Assembly (NCBI RefSeq): GCF_900258035.1
Contig: NZ_OGTP01000014.1
Location: 62,001 to 126,000 of the forward strand
Reading direction: 5' to 3'
Length of the DNA: 64,000 nt
DNA from: Caballeronia novacaledonica
GTDB taxonomy: Bacteria > Pseudomonadota > Gammaproteobacteria > Burkholderiales > Burkholderiaceae
Made by a program: the position numbers and the translations under genes. Below the pieces are notes generated by a model. It ran no database searches. It was not told where the DNA came from and saw nothing but the letters and a program-made list of their open reading frames with translations. Shown here one piece after another: positions 7,885 through 16,756 of this stretch; position 1 is the stretch's first letter; each line of letters starts with the position of its first letter.

Positions 7885-8730
7885 CTACGCAGCGCCGTTC
7901 CGGTAACGCAGCGGTGTCGTGCCGAGCCGCTCGGAAAAGAGCGCCGTCATATGTTGCTGCGATGAAAACCCGCACGCGGTGGCGACATCGACGAGCGGTG
8001 CATCGCCCGAACGCAGCATGCGCGCCGCTGCGCCGATGCGCTTTTCCAGCACGTAGCGATAGAGCGAATAACCGGTGCGCGCTTTCACGCCATCGAAGAC
8101 GACGCGCACGGGCAGACTGAGTTCGGCGGCGATATCGGCGCAGGAAAGACTCTGATCGATGTTATCCGCGACATACGTTTCGAGCGTGACGAACCCGGCG
8201 TCCGTCAGCGCGGACTTGCGCTCGCGCGAGGCGCGTTCGAGATGCCGCGTCGTTTCGATCCATGCAAGTGTGGCGACGCATTGCAGTTCCCACGGATCGG
8301 CCTTGTGCGAATCGCCGGGCGCTTTCTGGCGCGCATAGCGCACGAGATGCCGGATCGGATCGGCGCCGAGATTGCTGCGGCTGCCCGCACGCCGCAGCGC
8401 GTCCGTGCTGCGATCGGCGATGCGGTTCACGAACGCATCCGCATAACGAAACGCGATGAAGCCATGCCGCACGTCGTGTGCATCGATACGCATGCTGCCG
8501 CCGCGCGGATGATACGCGGCCGTTTCGGCGCGAAACGTGAAGGGCGCGGCGGGGCCGTCGTCATAGCGCGTGTCGGAGACGATGGTGCCGAGCAAGAGGC
8601 AGATCATGTCCGACGAATTGCTCAGTTCGAGCGAATAGGGGCGCGGGCCGGAGATGCAAAATTCGAGTCCGGGCACGCCTTCGACCGCACTGAAGCGGTC
8701 GATGCGGGCCGGCGCGGCGGTGGCGCTCAT
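7885..8730 (-). CDS. AraC-family transcriptional regulator
   Basis: A 281-residue regulator with a C-terminal AraC/XylS double helix-turn-helix (SLSCADIAAELSLPVRVVFDGVKARTGYSLYRYVLEKRIGAAARML, then DVATACGFSSQQHMTALFSERLGTTPLRYR). The N-terminal region resembles the AraC-binding-like domain of NphR/XylS-type activators of aromatic catabolism. The start is the ATG at 8730, with GGAG upstream; eleven extra codons further upstream have none. It is divergent from the 9-18 kb hydroquinone operon, and both promoters must lie in the 258-bp gap. It is therefore the best candidate for that operon's pathway-specific activator. Confidence 0.88.
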   Translation of the reverse strand: MSATAAPARIDRFSAVEGVPGLEFCISGPRPYSLELSNSSDMICLLLGTIVSDTRYDDGPAAPFTFRAETAAYHPRGGSMRIDAHDVRHGFIAFRYADAFVNRIADRSTDALRRAGSRSNLGADPIRHLVRYARQKAPGDSHKADPWELQCVATLAWIETTRHLERASRERKSALTDAGFVTLETYVADNIDQSLSCADIAAELSLPVRVVFDGVKARTGYSLYRYVLEKRIGAAARMLRSGDAPLVDVATACGFSSQQHMTALFSERLGTTPLRYRNGAA

Positions 8731-8988
8731 GGTCGTGTCTCCGTGTTTTACGCGGCTTGCCATCGAATCATCGGACGCCGCTGTTCACGCGAGTATAAAG
8801 GCGCGCGCGAAGCCTTTGCACGCGCGATGGGTCGCCGTTCGCGAACGCTGCGTGCGCGCTTTGTGTCCCGGTGTTAACCCGAATCCGCTCGCGATCCGCC
8901 CGGAATCTGTAATCCGCAAAACCTGAAAGACCCGCGCGCCGCGTCTTCGTAACGTTCGCTCATACGACACGAACGACCGGAGACGACG

Positions 8989-9921
8989 ATGCAAACGCGA
9001 CACAGGAAATCGACGATACGAATACGCACGGCATGCGCGCTCGCCATGCTCGGCGCGACCGGCTCCATGACGGCGCACGCCGCAGGCATTCCCTTCGCGA
9101 CGGACCGCCCGCAGACCTGGCAATTCAGCAGCGACTTCGAAGGCACTTACGATTCCTTCGGCCAGAACCTCGAATGGAATCACGACAACCGCGCCTTCGA
9201 TTCGCACGGCAATCAGGTCGCGGGTCCGGGCACGAACACGTTCGTCGGGCTCTCGACGTTCATTCACTACTGGAAAGTGCCGTCGCTGCCGCATGTCGGT
9301 TTCAACGCGAGCATCACGCTGCCCGAGATCCGCACGCAAGGCTCGCAGTTCTCGGCGAGCGGCATCGGCGATCCGCTTGTCGGCGGGCTCGTCTGGTACA
9401 ACCCCGCGCCTGCGACGACGCTCGGACTTCAGGCCTATGTGCAGGTGCCGATCGGACAGAACGATGTATCGACGAATACGTGGTCGTTCTGGCCTTCCGT
9501 CTTCTACGACGACTGGTACGGACACCTGAATGTCGATCTGCTGCTCGGCGGCATTCTGCGCGGACGTACGCTGCGCTCGGGCCACGACGATCTGAGTCCG
9601 GGCAACACCTTTCATCTGAACCTGCGCGTCGGCTACAGCATTTCGCCGCCCGACAGCCCCTTCGCGATTCCCTTCGTCGGTCTCGATTACCAGACGAGCG
9701 GCGGCACGTTCAACCAGACCGCGTCGATGCCGGTATCGAACAGCGCGAGCCGCGAAACCACCGTGGGGCTGGGCGTCCTGTTCCAGTTCAAGCCGAACAG
9801 CCTGCCGTTTCTGCACCAGAAGATGTACGACCAGCTTTCCGTTCAGTACCAGCACTCGGTTTCGGGGCGCAACACCACGCTCACCAACGGAATTCTCGTG
9901 CAGGCGTGGCACTACTGGTGA
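8989..9921 (+). CDS. Outer-membrane channel-like protein (SphA / MetA-pathway family)
   Basis: A 310-residue exported protein. The signal peptide ends near residue 32 (SMTAHAAGIPF); the rest is beta-strand rich with alternating aromatic residues and a C-terminal aromatic (ILVQAWHYW), as in outer-membrane barrels of the 'phenol MetA degradation' / SphA transporter family (PF13557 type). Known or suspected roles are uptake of aromatics or other hydrophobic substrates. It is the first gene of the hydroquinone operon, 36 bases ahead of the FAD dehydrogenase, so it most likely admits the pathway's growth substrate. The substrate itself cannot be read from sequence. Confidence 0.8.
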   Translation: MQTRHRKSTIRIRTACALAMLGATGSMTAHAAGIPFATDRPQTWQFSSDFEGTYDSFGQNLEWNHDNRAFDSHGNQVAGPGTNTFVGLSTFIHYWKVPSLPHVGFNASITLPEIRTQGSQFSASGIGDPLVGGLVWYNPAPATTLGLQAYVQVPIGQNDVSTNTWSFWPSVFYDDWYGHLNVDLLLGGILRGRTLRSGHDDLSPGNTFHLNLRVGYSISPPDSPFAIPFVGLDYQTSGGTFNQTASMPVSNSASRETTVGLGVLFQFKPNSLPFLHQKMYDQLSVQYQHSVSGRNTTLTNGILVQAWHYW

Positions 9922-9956
9922 GCACATTCAAACGACATGAGTCGATGGAGACGAAC

Positions 9957-11681
9957 ATGAGTGAGACGAACACGCTTCCCGCCGCGTCGCGGCGCAACTT
10001 CATCAAGGCCGCGAGCGCCGGCACAGCGGCGGCCGCGTTCGGCGCGGTGTCGCTCACGGCGCGCGCCGCGAACGACATCAAGTTCGATGCGGAATACGAC
10101 GTCGTCGTGTGCGGCGGCGGCGGCGGCGGCTTGCCGTGCGCGCTGTTTTCGCGCTGGCTCGGCAACCGCGTCGTGATTCTGGAAAAGGCGGGCAGCGTCG
10201 GCGGCACGGCTGCGAAGGCCGCGTTCTGGTACTGGGTGCCGAACAACGAGCCGATGCGCCGCGCGGGCATCGCCGATCCGAAGTCCGATTACATGCGCTA
10301 TGTCGCGCGCCTGTCGCGGCCCGAGCAATACGATCCTTCGTTGCCGAAGCTCGGTCTCTCGGACTGGGAGTACGAGATGTGCGAGGCCATCTACGACAGC
10401 GCATCGCCCGCTGCGGAACTGCTCGCGAGCAAGGGCGCGCTGCCGTACCGGCATGAAGCGGCGGTGCCGGATTACTGGGCCGAATTGCCCGAAGACAAGG
10501 CGCCGCGCGGCCGCGTGCTGTTTCCGAAGGACGGCTTGCCGAGCATGTCCGATGGCGGGCGCGTCGCGATCCGCACGATGAGCGCGGCGGCACGGCGCGA
10601 TGGCATCGACATCAAGACGGGTTATCGCGTGCAGAAGGTGCTCGTCGATGAATCGGGCGCGGTGATCGGCGTCGAATCGCTGACGGAAGAGGGCACGCTC
10701 TTTCGTGCGCGCGCGAAAAAGGCGGTGATCTTCGCGACGGGCGGCTTCACGCACGACCCCGAATTGCGCAAAAACTTTCTGCATGGCGCGGTGTATGGCG
10801 GCTGCGCCGCGCCCACCAACGAAGGCGACTTCGTGCGCATTTCGAGCGCGCTCGACGTGCAGTTGCGCAACATGAACTACTCATGGATGGCGCCGATTTC
10901 GCTCGACAAGGCCATCGCGAAAGACGGCTCGCTCTCCGGCATCTTCACGCCGACCGGCGATTCGATGCTCTACGTGAACAAGTACGGCAAGCGCGTCGTC
11001 AATGAAAAGCTCGCCTACAACGAAGTCTGCGCGACCTTCTCCGAATGGGACGGCGCGAAGGGCGAGTATCCGAATCTCACGCTCATTTCCATTTGGGACC
11101 AGCAGGCACAGGACCATTGCGCGAGCGACGACTACGGCAGTCTCATCGTGCCGAAGGGATCGAACGATCGTCACGTGCTGCGCGGCAATACGCTCGCGGA
11201 ACTGGCGGGCGCGATCCGCGAACGCATGGCGAAGTACCAAAGCGCGCTCGGCAGCGCCGGTCTCTCCGACGACTTCGTACGCAATCTCGACGCGACGATC
11301 AAACGCTTCAACGGCTTCGCGAAGACGGGCGTGGATCAGGACTTTCATCGCGGCGAGCGCATCGTCGAGAAGCTGTTCAATGGGCCGGTATCGAAGAAGG
11401 CCGATCAGAGGAACGAGACGATGTATCCGCTCTCCGCGAAAGGGCCGTACTACGCGGCGTTGATCGTCGCGGGCAATCTCGACACCAAGGGCGGCCCCAA
11501 AACCAATTCGCACGGACAGGTGCTGGATACGCGCGGCGAGCCGATCAAGGGCCTGTACGGCGTCGGTAATTGCGTCGCGTCGGCGTCGGCGCGTGCGTAC
11601 TGGGCGGGCGGCGGCACGCTCGGACCGATTCTCGCGTTCGCGTATCGCGCGGCGCAATCCGCCAATGGAGTTCAATCATGA
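9957..11681 (+). CDS. Tat-exported FAD dehydrogenase (3-ketosteroid 1-dehydrogenase / fumarate reductase-like)
   Basis: A 574-residue flavoprotein of the FAD_binding_2 superfamily. A twin-arginine signal (SRRNFIKAASAG, residues 11-22) is followed by the Rossmann dinucleotide motif VVVCGGGGGGLPCA, the VILEKAGSVGGTAAKA segment, an ATGGF motif, and the C-terminal GLYGVGNCVASASARAYWAGGGTLGP flavin-contact region seen in KstD and related desaturases. The start is the ATG at 9957, with GGAG six bases upstream. Its stop overlaps the cytochrome c start, so electrons probably pass to that cytochrome in the periplasm. In this operon it may desaturate or aromatise a six-membered ring precursor of hydroquinone; that is inference. 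The exact subfamily is unresolved. Confidence 0.85.
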   Translation: MSETNTLPAASRRNFIKAASAGTAAAAFGAVSLTARAANDIKFDAEYDVVVCGGGGGGLPCALFSRWLGNRVVILEKAGSVGGTAAKAAFWYWVPNNEPMRRAGIADPKSDYMRYVARLSRPEQYDPSLPKLGLSDWEYEMCEAIYDSASPAAELLASKGALPYRHEAAVPDYWAELPEDKAPRGRVLFPKDGLPSMSDGGRVAIRTMSAAARRDGIDIKTGYRVQKVLVDESGAVIGVESLTEEGTLFRARAKKAVIFATGGFTHDPELRKNFLHGAVYGGCAAPTNEGDFVRISSALDVQLRNMNYSWMAPISLDKAIAKDGSLSGIFTPTGDSMLYVNKYGKRVVNEKLAYNEVCATFSEWDGAKGEYPNLTLISIWDQQAQDHCASDDYGSLIVPKGSNDRHVLRGNTLAELAGAIRERMAKYQSALGSAGLSDDFVRNLDATIKRFNGFAKTGVDQDFHRGERIVEKLFNGPVSKKADQRNETMYPLSAKGPYYAALIVAGNLDTKGGPKTNSHGQVLDTRGEPIKGLYGVGNCVASASARAYWAGGGTLGPILAFAYRAAQSANGVQS

Positions 11682-12055
11682 TTCGGATAGCTAATCTATT
11701 GACGATACTTGCACTCGCCAGCGCCACGGCGCATGCGCAACAAGACCCTGTCGCGCTCGGCAAGAAGCTCACGACGAACAATTGCGCCGTATGCCATACG
11801 TTCGGCAAGGGCGAGCCGAACGGGCAAGGGCCGAATCTCTTCGGGATCGTCGGCAAGCCGTTGGCCTCGGACCCGAGCTTCAAGTATTCGGCCGGCATGA
11901 AGGCGGCCGCTGCGGGCAAGGTCTGGGACGACAAGCTGCTCGACGCCTGGCTCTCCGATACGCAATCCGTCGCACCCGGCAACGCCATGACCTATTTCGA
12001 AGGCGACGAAGCGCGACGCCAGAAGATCATCGCTTATCTGCGCACGCTGCATTGA
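11678..12055 (+). CDS. Class I cytochrome c, periplasmic
   Basis: A 125-residue monohaem cytochrome c. The signal peptide ends at TAHA (about residue 19). The haem site is CAVCH, and the Met ligand probably lies in GNAMTYF, the order of class I cytochromes c. The ATG overlaps the TGA of the FAD dehydrogenase (ATGA), which suggests stoichiometric production and direct electron transfer from the flavoprotein. C-terminal RRQKIIAYLRTLH is typical of the family. A flavoprotein-cytochrome c pair feeding the respiratory chain is a known design in Gram-negative oxidations. Confidence 0.92.
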   Translation: MIRIANLLTILALASATAHAQQDPVALGKKLTTNNCAVCHTFGKGEPNGQGPNLFGIVGKPLASDPSFKYSAGMKAAAAGKVWDDKLLDAWLSDTQSVAPGNAMTYFEGDEARRQKIIAYLRTLH

Positions 12056-12078
12056 ACTGGACCACTGGAGACGAAAGC

Positions 12079-12513
12079 ATGAACCCCATCACCATGACCG
12101 ACGAACAGCGCAAGACCATCGCGCTCGAATATCTGCGCAGGCTCGATCGCGGCGCACCGTTTTTCGATTTGTTCGACGACCACGCCGAAGTCTATTTCCC
12201 GAAGTGGGGCATCGCGACGGGCCGCGCGGCGTTCGAGCAACTCTTCGCGGACCTCGGTTCCATTGTTGCGAAGTTCAAGCATGACCTCGCGTATCTGAAC
12301 GTGATCCAGCAGGGCGATACGGTCGTCGTCGAAGGTACGAGCTACGGCACGACCCAAAGCGGCGTCGAGTGGCGCGCGGGCGTCACGCACGCGGGCCGCT
12401 GGACGGACATATTCGAAATACGCGACTTCAAGATCCAGCGCTGCTTCATCTATCTCGATCCCGACTACGAGGGCGCGGACACGCAGCGCTATCCGTGGCT
12501 CGCGGCTAAATAG
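12079..12513 (+). CDS. NTF2-like / SnoaL-type small protein
   Basis: A 144-residue NTF2-fold protein (ketosteroid isomerase/SnoaL superfamily): an N-terminal helix (RKTIALEYLRRLD), FFDLFDDHAEVYFPKWG, ATGRAAFEQLFADLG, and a sheet ending in RWTDIFEIRDFKIQRCFIYLDPDY. Members are isomerases, cyclases, dehydratases or binding proteins; the fold alone does not give the reaction. The start at 12079 has TGGAG nearby. It sits in line with the FAD dehydrogenase and cytochrome c (23-base gap), so an isomerase step on the same ring substrate is a reasonable but untested guess. Confidence 0.8.
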   Translation: MNPITMTDEQRKTIALEYLRRLDRGAPFFDLFDDHAEVYFPKWGIATGRAAFEQLFADLGSIVAKFKHDLAYLNVIQQGDTVVVEGTSYGTTQSGVEWRAGVTHAGRWTDIFEIRDFKIQRCFIYLDPDYEGADTQRYPWLAAK

Positions 12514-12662
12514 TTGCGGAAGTAAGTACTTTCCCTAGGGCCGCGATCGAGCACGCATCGTTCGGCAAACGCGAACCTCGATTCATTGCCTCTTGCCGCG
12601 CGCAGCCCTAATCTTGATTCCAGCGCGACACCGCGAACGTGAACGCAGACATGGAGACAGAC

Positions 12663-13154
12663 ATGCAACAGACTCAACTCGGCAGCCTCGAGAACTATCG
12701 CAAAGGCACCATCGAAGTCATCAAGGGCAAGGCCTCGCACTACGTGATGTCCAACGTATTCGAAGTCGCGAACCACGCGAAGCCTTACGAAAAAGTGGTC
12801 GTCGGCAAGAACCTCAAGTACGTGATCGAAACGTTGCGCGCGGAAGGCGCGTCGCCGTGGTTCAGCGCATCGCACGATGAATTCGTGGTCGCGCTCGACG
12901 GCGAAATCGACGTGCATTTCATCAAGCCGTCCGATGGCGCGCTGGTGAGCGACGACATCGAAGGCACGGTCCAACTCGAAGGCGAGCCTTCGGGCCAGAA
13001 GATGGGCTTCGTGCGTCTGCGTCGCGGTCATCAGGCGCTGCTGCCCGCGGGCGCGGCGTATCGCTTCGAAGCGCGAAAGACAGGCGTGTTGCTCGTGCAG
13101 ACGATTTTGGGTTCGGCTTCGGTCGAGAAGTGGGCCGACATCTGCATTCAGTAA
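12663..13154 (+). CDS. hapC: Hydroquinone 1,2-dioxygenase small subunit
   Basis: A 163-residue cupin-like subunit matching the small (alpha, about 18 kDa) chain of two-component hydroquinone dioxygenases (HapC/PnpC type). Features: a central SHDEFVVALDGEIDVHFIKP barrel segment and MGFVRLRRGHQALLPAGAAYRF. In characterised enzymes this chain lacks the iron site and packs against the large chain. The start is the ATG at 12663, seven bases after GGAG; two earlier in-frame ATG codons lack this spacing. The large-subunit gene follows 38 bases later. The enzyme cleaves hydroquinone to 4-hydroxymuconic semialdehyde. Confidence 0.88.
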   Translation: MQQTQLGSLENYRKGTIEVIKGKASHYVMSNVFEVANHAKPYEKVVVGKNLKYVIETLRAEGASPWFSASHDEFVVALDGEIDVHFIKPSDGALVSDDIEGTVQLEGEPSGQKMGFVRLRRGHQALLPAGAAYRFEARKTGVLLVQTILGSASVEKWADICIQ

Positions 13155-13192
13155 CGCCGCCGCGAACTCACATCTTTTGGAGCAAAAACATC

Positions 13193-14188
13193 ATGGATCA
13201 AGGCATTTTCCTGCAAAGCGTCGTTGCGACCGACCCCGATGCGGACACCGGCTATCGCACGTTCAAGCTCGGCGACTTCGAATTCAGCCGCGACGCGTAC
13301 TTCGTCACCGTGAAGTGGCCGGCGCAAGGACAGACGCGCTCGCACCAGATGCACGCCGACGACTTCCTGCGCGCGATGATGCGCGACGTCGCGTGGGGCT
13401 TCTTCTACGGCTGGGTCAATTTCGACGAAGTGATCGGCACGCGCAATCACTACGGCAAGGTCGACATGTATGCCGGCGCGTATAACGCGAGCTTCCGCGA
13501 GGCGGGCGTCGATTACACGCAGCAGTTCGAAACGCCGATCATCATGGCGACCTTCAAGGCGATCCTGAAGGACTGGGTCAACGAAGGCTTCGATCCGTTC
13601 GCCGCGCCCGAGGAAACCGGCTCGGCGTTCGGTGCGAAGCACGGCGACAACATCGCGGCGATCGATCGCACGCGTATCGCGACGAAGCGCATGCCCGGCC
13701 TCGAAGGTGATTCGCCGCTGCGCGACGACTTCCCGGTGAATCGCCAGTTCGCGGACGTATCGCAGGACGAGCCGGAGATTCACGCGGAGCCTGGATTCGA
13801 AGGGCAATTGCACGCGTTCAGTCTGTTCAAGTATCTGTCGCGTTCGGACGTGACGTGGAATCCGTCGGTCACGTCGGTCTGCAAACAAAGCCTCTTTTGC
13901 CCGACGACCGAGGAATTCGTGCTGCCGGTCTTTCATGGCAACGACCGCGTCGAGTGGTTCCTGCAACTGTCGGATCAGATCATCTGGGACGTGGCCGACA
14001 AGGACACCGGCGAGCCCCGCGCTCGCATCACGATGAACGCCGGCGATATCGCCGCGATGCCCGCCGACATTCGCCACAAGGGTTATTCGCAGAAGCGCTC
14101 GATGTTGCTCGTCTGGGAGAACGCGACGCCCGATCTGCCCAAGCGCTACGAAAGCGGCGAACTGCCGCCGTATCCGGTCGCGCTCTAA
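13193..14188 (+). CDS. hapD: Hydroquinone 1,2-dioxygenase large (iron) subunit
   Basis: A 331-residue HapD/PnpD-type catalytic chain (about 38 kDa). Asn250, Glu254 and His295 (GNDRVE ... DIRHKG) have the same spacing (+4, +41) as the iron ligands I recall for PnpD (Asn258, Glu262, His303), supporting an active Fe(II) centre. The reaction is ring cleavage of hydroquinone to 4-hydroxymuconic semialdehyde. The start is the ATG at 13193, ten bases after GGAG. It is followed in order by the semialdehyde dehydrogenase and maleylacetate reductase genes needed for the next two steps, as in 4-hydroxyacetophenone and 4-nitrophenol gene clusters. Confidence 0.93.
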   Translation: MDQGIFLQSVVATDPDADTGYRTFKLGDFEFSRDAYFVTVKWPAQGQTRSHQMHADDFLRAMMRDVAWGFFYGWVNFDEVIGTRNHYGKVDMYAGAYNASFREAGVDYTQQFETPIIMATFKAILKDWVNEGFDPFAAPEETGSAFGAKHGDNIAAIDRTRIATKRMPGLEGDSPLRDDFPVNRQFADVSQDEPEIHAEPGFEGQLHAFSLFKYLSRSDVTWNPSVTSVCKQSLFCPTTEEFVLPVFHGNDRVEWFLQLSDQIIWDVADKDTGEPRARITMNAGDIAAMPADIRHKGYSQKRSMLLVWENATPDLPKRYESGELPPYPVAL

Positions 14189-14222
14189 AGACCTCTCCGT
14201 TCCTCTTCGATACGAGCAAGAC

Positions 14223-15686
14223 ATGCAAACGCAACTCTTCATCGATGGCCGCTTCGTGCCCGCCCTTTCCGGCGAAACGCTCGCGACCCTGAATCCGCAC
14301 GACAACAGCGAGATCGCGCAGGTCTCGATGGCCGGCCGCGAGGACATCGATCGCGCAGTGGAAGCCGCGAAAAAAGCGTTCCCGAAGTGGAGCAACATGG
14401 CGGCCGCCGATCGCGGACGCCTGCTCCTGAAACTCGCCGACGCCATCGAAGCCAACGCCGATGCACTCGCGCGCCTCGAATCGATGGACACGGGCCACCC
14501 GATCCGCGACACGCTCAATCTCGACGTGCCGCGCACGGCCGCGACGTTCCGCTACTTCGGCGGCATGGCCGACAAGTTCGAAGGTTCGGTGATTCCGGTC
14601 GAAGCGGGCTTTCTCAACTATCTGACGCGCGAGCCGGTGGGCATCGTCGGGCAAGTGGTGCCGTGGAATTTTCCGCTGATGTTCACGAGCTGGAAGATGG
14701 CGCCCGCGCTCGCGGCGGGCAATTGCGTCGTGATGAAGCCCGCTGAACTGACGCCGTTGTCGAGTCTCGCCATCGCCGAACTGATGGCGGAAGTCGGCTT
14801 TCCTGCGGGCGTCGTCAACGTGTTGCCGGGGCTCGGGCACGTCGCGGGGCAGTACATCGCGGAACATCCGGAGATCGGCAAGGTCGCGTTCACCGGATCG
14901 ACGGCGGTGGGCCGCAAGATCGTGCAGGCATCGAGCGGCAATCTGAAGAAAGTGCAGCTCGAACTCGGCGGCAAGGGCGCGAATGTCGTGTTCGGCGACG
15001 CCAATATCGATGCCGTCGTGCAAGGCTCCGCGTTCGGCATCTTCCATAACCAGGGGCAGGCGTGCATCGCGGCATCGCGATTGATCGTGCATGAATCGAT
15101 CGCCGATGAATTGCTGGAGCGCTTCACGTCGCTTGCACGTTCGATCCGCATCGGCGATCCGCTCGATCCCTCGACGGAAATGGGTCCGCTCACGTCGCAG
15201 ATGCATCGCGATCGCGTGCTGTCTTATGTCGATGTCGCGCGCGAGCAGGGCGGACGCGTGCTCGCGGGCGGCAAGGCGCCGGATGCCGCGGCGCTCGCGA
15301 ACGGCTGCTATGTCGAGCCGACCATCGTGCAGGCGAAACCGACCGACCGCGTCGCGCAGGAAGAAGTGTTCGGCCCGTTCGTCGCCGTGAGCACGTTCAA
15401 GAGCGATGAAGAAGCGCTCGCCATCGCCAATGGCACCGAATACGGCCTCGGCGCGGGCCTCTGGACGCGCGACCTGCAACGCGCGCATCTCTTCGCGCGG
15501 CAATTGAAGAGCGGCATGGTGTGGATCAACTGCTACAAGCGCGTGAGTCCGGGATCGCCCTTCGGCGGTGTGGGCGCAAGCGGTTATGGCCGCGAGATGG
15601 GCTTCGAAGTGATGCGCGAATATACTCAGGCGAAGTCGGTGTGGGTGAATGTCGACGCCAATATTCCGCCTTACTATCCGCGCTGA
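14223..15686 (+). CDS. hapE: 4-Hydroxymuconic semialdehyde dehydrogenase (ALDH family)
   Basis: A 487-residue NAD(P)-dependent aldehyde dehydrogenase with all catalytic landmarks: VVPWNFPLM, the FTGSTAVG cofactor loop, general base Glu247 (LELGGKGANVVF) and nucleophile Cys281 (NQGQACIAAS). Length is normal for the family. From its place between hydroquinone dioxygenase and maleylacetate reductase it is assigned to oxidise 4-hydroxymuconic semialdehyde to maleylacetate. The ALDH fold alone would not give this substrate, so specificity rests on context. Confidence 0.88.
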   Translation: MQTQLFIDGRFVPALSGETLATLNPHDNSEIAQVSMAGREDIDRAVEAAKKAFPKWSNMAAADRGRLLLKLADAIEANADALARLESMDTGHPIRDTLNLDVPRTAATFRYFGGMADKFEGSVIPVEAGFLNYLTREPVGIVGQVVPWNFPLMFTSWKMAPALAAGNCVVMKPAELTPLSSLAIAELMAEVGFPAGVVNVLPGLGHVAGQYIAEHPEIGKVAFTGSTAVGRKIVQASSGNLKKVQLELGGKGANVVFGDANIDAVVQGSAFGIFHNQGQACIAASRLIVHESIADELLERFTSLARSIRIGDPLDPSTEMGPLTSQMHRDRVLSYVDVAREQGGRVLAGGKAPDAAALANGCYVEPTIVQAKPTDRVAQEEVFGPFVAVSTFKSDEEALAIANGTEYGLGAGLWTRDLQRAHLFARQLKSGMVWINCYKRVSPGSPFGGVGASGYGREMGFEVMREYTQAKSVWVNVDANIPPYYPR

Positions 15687-15700
15687 GCGCATCGGGAATC

Positions 15701-16756
15701 ATGCAATCGTTCATCTATCAGGGCATGCCGTCGCGCGTGGTGTTCGGCGCGGGGAGCATCGAACATCTCGAACGCGAGATCGAACTGCTGGGCGCACAGC
15801 GCGCGCTCATCCTTTCGACGCCGCCGCAGCGCGATCAGGCCGAAGCGCTCGCCGAACGCATCGGCCCGCGCGCGGCCGGCGTGTTCGCGCAAGCGGTGAT
15901 GCACGTGCCGGTCGAAACGGCGCGCGAGGCTCGCGAGTATGCGGCGCGTATCGGCGCGGATTGCGCGATCGCCATCGGCGGCGGCTCGACGACAGGCTTA
16001 GGCAAGGCAATTGCGTTGACATCGTCGCTGCCGATACTCGCCGTGCCGACCACGTACGCGGGCTCGGAGATGACGCCCATCTACGGTCTCACCGAAGCCG
16101 GCCTGAAGAAGACCGGCCGCGACATGCGCGTGTTGCCGAAGACCGTGATCTACGATCCGCAACTCACGGTCTCGCTGCCCGCTTCGCTTTCGGTGACGAG
16201 CGGCATCAACGCGATTGCGCACGCCGCCGAAGGGCTTTATGCGCAGGACGCGAATCCCGTCGTGAGCCTGATGGCCGAAGAAGGCATTCGCGCGCTCGCG
16301 CAAGGCATCGGCAAGGTGGTTGCAAAGCCGGACGATCTCGATGCCCGCAGCGATTGCCTCTATGGTGCGTGGCTGTGCGGCGCGGTGCTGGGCAGCGTCG
16401 GCATGTCGCTGCATCACAAGCTGTGTCATACGCTCGGCGGCACGTTCAATCTGCCGCACGCGGAGACGCATACCATCGTGTTGCCGCATGCGCTCGCCTA
16501 TAACCGCGATGCCGCGCCCGATGCAATGAAGCGCATCGCTCGCGCGCTCGCCTCGGACGATGCCGCCCAGGGCACGTTCGAACTCGCGCGCGCGAACGGT
16601 GCGCCGACGGCGTTGAAAGACATCGGCATGAAGGAAAGCGATATCGATATCGCCGTCGATGTCGCATTGAAAAGCCCATACTGGAACCCTCGACCGATCG
16701 AACGCGCGCCGTTGCGCGCGTTGCTGGAAGCGGCCTACGAAGGACGACGACCATGA
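15701..16756 (+). CDS. hapF: Maleylacetate reductase
   Basis: A 351-residue member of the iron-containing alcohol dehydrogenase superfamily, maleylacetate reductase branch. It starts at the ATG at 15701 (MQSFIYQGMPSRVVFGAGS). The nucleotide-binding GGGSTTGLGKA motif, the PTTYAGSEMTPIYG motif and SLHHKLCHTLGG with the family's histidines are present. It reduces maleylacetate to 3-oxoadipate with NAD(P)H. It is preceded by the semialdehyde dehydrogenase (14-base gap) and overlaps the start of the hydroxyquinol dioxygenase (ATGA), so both ring-cleavage branches converge on it. Confidence 0.93.
   Translation: MQSFIYQGMPSRVVFGAGSIEHLEREIELLGAQRALILSTPPQRDQAEALAERIGPRAAGVFAQAVMHVPVETAREAREYAARIGADCAIAIGGGSTTGLGKAIALTSSLPILAVPTTYAGSEMTPIYGLTEAGLKKTGRDMRVLPKTVIYDPQLTVSLPASLSVTSGINAIAHAAEGLYAQDANPVVSLMAEEGIRALAQGIGKVVAKPDDLDARSDCLYGAWLCGAVLGSVGMSLHHKLCHTLGGTFNLPHAETHTIVLPHALAYNRDAAPDAMKRIARALASDDAAQGTFELARANGAPTALKDIGMKESDIDIAVDVALKSPYWNPRPIERAPLRALLEAAYEGRRP

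Noticed and set aside
9033..9956. 300-codon frame fused ahead of the FAD dehydrogenase
   Set aside because: It is a frame-shifted reading of the outer-membrane protein gene; the Tat signal and ribosome-binding site place the true start at 9957.
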